Shown in pieces: positions 7,742 through 8,460 of a stretch of 8,460 bases of DNA. The notes under the pieces were generated by a model. It did not search any database, was not told the origin of the DNA, and saw only the letters and a program-made list of their open reading frames with translations. Each line of letters opens with the position of its first letter. Positions within the stretch are counted from its first letter, which is position 1. The stretch comes from Schleiferiaceae bacterium (GTDB taxonomy: Bacteria > Bacteroidota > Bacteroidia > Flavobacteriales > Schleiferiaceae): positions 1-8,460 of the forward strand of contig JAOARK010000054.1 in the NCBI GenBank assembly GCA_025210575.1. Reading direction: 5' to 3'. The position numbers were made by a program, and so were the translations under genes.

Positions 7742-7759
7742 TATTGTTCAATACAGTCT
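7742..7759. repeat. Two short adjacent inverted repeats in the Mur ligase-hutH gap
   Basis: TATTG-TT-CAATA (7742-7753) is a perfect 12-nt dyad. Beside it, AGTCT (7755-7759) and AGACT, 6 nt further on, form a 5-bp inverted repeat reaching the end of the Mur ligase gene. Neither is followed by a T-run on the minus strand, so they are poor terminators. The first dyad lies over 50 nt upstream of the hutH -7 element and could be an operator, but sites this short also arise by chance in AT-rich DNA. Confidence 0.3.
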
Positions 7760-7771
7760 AACTTAAGACTA

Positions 7772-8460
7772 TTAATCCAATATAAATTTGGCCTCTTCTT
7801 CTAAGTTTTTCCCATGAAAATTACCAGATGTCATGATCAACAGAATAGAATTCTCATCAAAGTCATTTTTCATTTGTCTAAACACCCAATCCGAATCTGT
7901 GGTCACCTCAATATCATTAGTGCCAAAAGCTTCCTTTACCACATCTTCAGAGATTGGTGGCAATTTCTTATGAGCGACCGCTTCTGGGTTGAAATACACG
8001 TACGCCTTATCCGCTTTTTCGAGCGTACCCTTATATCCTTTCATGAACTCAGGGGTTAAACTTGAAAAGGTGTGTAATTCTAATACGGCAATTACCTGAT
8101 GACTATTAAATTGTTCTTTCGTTCCTCTTACCGTGGCTTCAACTTTTGAAGGAGCATGAGCAAAATCTTTGAATATTTTACTGTTGCCTTTCTCGCCTAT
8201 CAACTCTAATCTTTTTCCTGCCCCACTAAAAGTACTAATGGCTTCGTAGAATTCTTCTTCTTGAACACCCATTTCTAAACAGACCCATCGAGCTCCTTCT
8301 AGGTTATTCAAGTTATGTTGTCCAAAAACTTTCAAAGGAACTTCGCCATCTGGCGTTTCTAATAAACTCACTCCATCTTCAATTCTGTATGTAGGGATTC
8401 CGTAAGCGAATTTTTTGATCTCGTTGGTACATTTCATAATGAGATCAACTACCTCCGGAT
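7772..8460 (-). CDS. mpl: Mpl-type Mur ligase (UDP-MurNAc : L-Ala-gamma-D-Glu-meso-DAP ligase), C-terminal part, cut by the window edge
   Basis: This is the C-terminal ~229 residues of an ATP-dependent Mur ligase. The frame is open to the right edge (codons for P-E-V-V-D-L-I precede the Met at 8437), so that Met is internal and the nucleotide-binding N-terminus is missing. Numbered from that Met, G-Q-H-N-L-N-N (39-45) is the conserved central-domain motif, G-A-G-K-R-L-E (72-78) opens the C-terminal domain, D-F-A-H-A-P-S-K (91-98) replaces the D-Y-A-H-H-P-T of MurC, and T-S-G-N-F-H-G (203-209) lies near the end. Mpl attaches recycled murein tripeptide to UDP-MurNAc. The DFAHxPSK and E-L-H-T-F-S-S-L (120-127) forms resemble Bacteroidota proteins annotated as Mpl or 'peptidoglycan synthetase'. 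MurC is the main alternative but fits less well. The gene ends 114 nt before hutH with no convincing terminator. Confidence 0.85.
   Translation of the reverse strand, partial: PEVVDLIMKCTNEIKKFAYGIPTYRIEDGVSLLETPDGEVPLKVFGQHNLNNLEGARWVCLEMGVQEEEFYEAISTFSGAGKRLELIGEKGNSKIFKDFAHAPSKVEATVRGTKEQFNSHQVIAVLELHTFSSLTPEFMKGYKGTLEKADKAYVYFNPEAVAHKKLPPISEDVVKEAFGTNDIEVTTDSDWVFRQMKNDFDENSILLIMTSGNFHGKNLEEEAKFILD

Noticed and set aside
8435..8437. ATG as the start of the Mur ligase
   Set aside because: The same frame continues upstream to the window edge, and a start here would remove the ATP-binding half of the enzyme.

Overview
The window looks like ordinary chromosome from an AT-rich member of the Bacteroidota, probably a flavobacterium-like lineage. 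Support comes from the lack of Shine-Dalgarno sequences before the starts, a TAnnTTTG-type -7 promoter element before hutH, a lipoprotein with repeated Asp boxes, and an Mpl-like Mur ligase with the DFAHxPSK form seen in this phylum. The phylum call is an inference from these traits. I see no mobile element, CRISPR array, tRNA or rRNA. Seven protein genes fill almost all of the window, and no gap exceeds about 120 bases.

Region 1 (1-3658, plus strand) is the distal part of a tripartite export operon. It holds the C-terminal part of a HlyD/MacA-type periplasmic adaptor, a complete MacB/FtsX-type permease without an ATPase domain, and a complete TolC-family outer membrane channel. The genes overlap by 4 and 8 nt, so they are almost certainly co-transcribed and probably translationally coupled. 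The ATPase that should power the pump is not in the window. It may lie upstream of the adaptor.

Region 2 (3655-4749, minus strand) is a predicted lipoprotein with six Asp-box repeats, a Ycf48/sialidase-like beta-propeller of unknown role. Its stop codon overlaps the channel gene's stop codon in the tetranucleotide TTAA, so the two convergent genes have no space between them.

Region 3 (4810-7716, minus strand) is a hutH-glyA unit. A candidate promoter before hutH is followed by histidine ammonia-lyase, a 9-nt gap, serine hydroxymethyltransferase, and a strong intrinsic terminator. It pairs the first step of histidine breakdown with the central enzyme of one-carbon metabolism.

Region 4 (7772-8460, minus strand) is the C-terminal part of a Mur ligase, most likely the Mpl type used in peptidoglycan recycling. 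It runs off the right edge.

Nothing here is clearly a new biological system. The points most worth a second look are the hutH-glyA pairing, the zero-gap convergent gene ends, the propeller lipoprotein of unknown function, and the ATPase-less permease with a charged linker.
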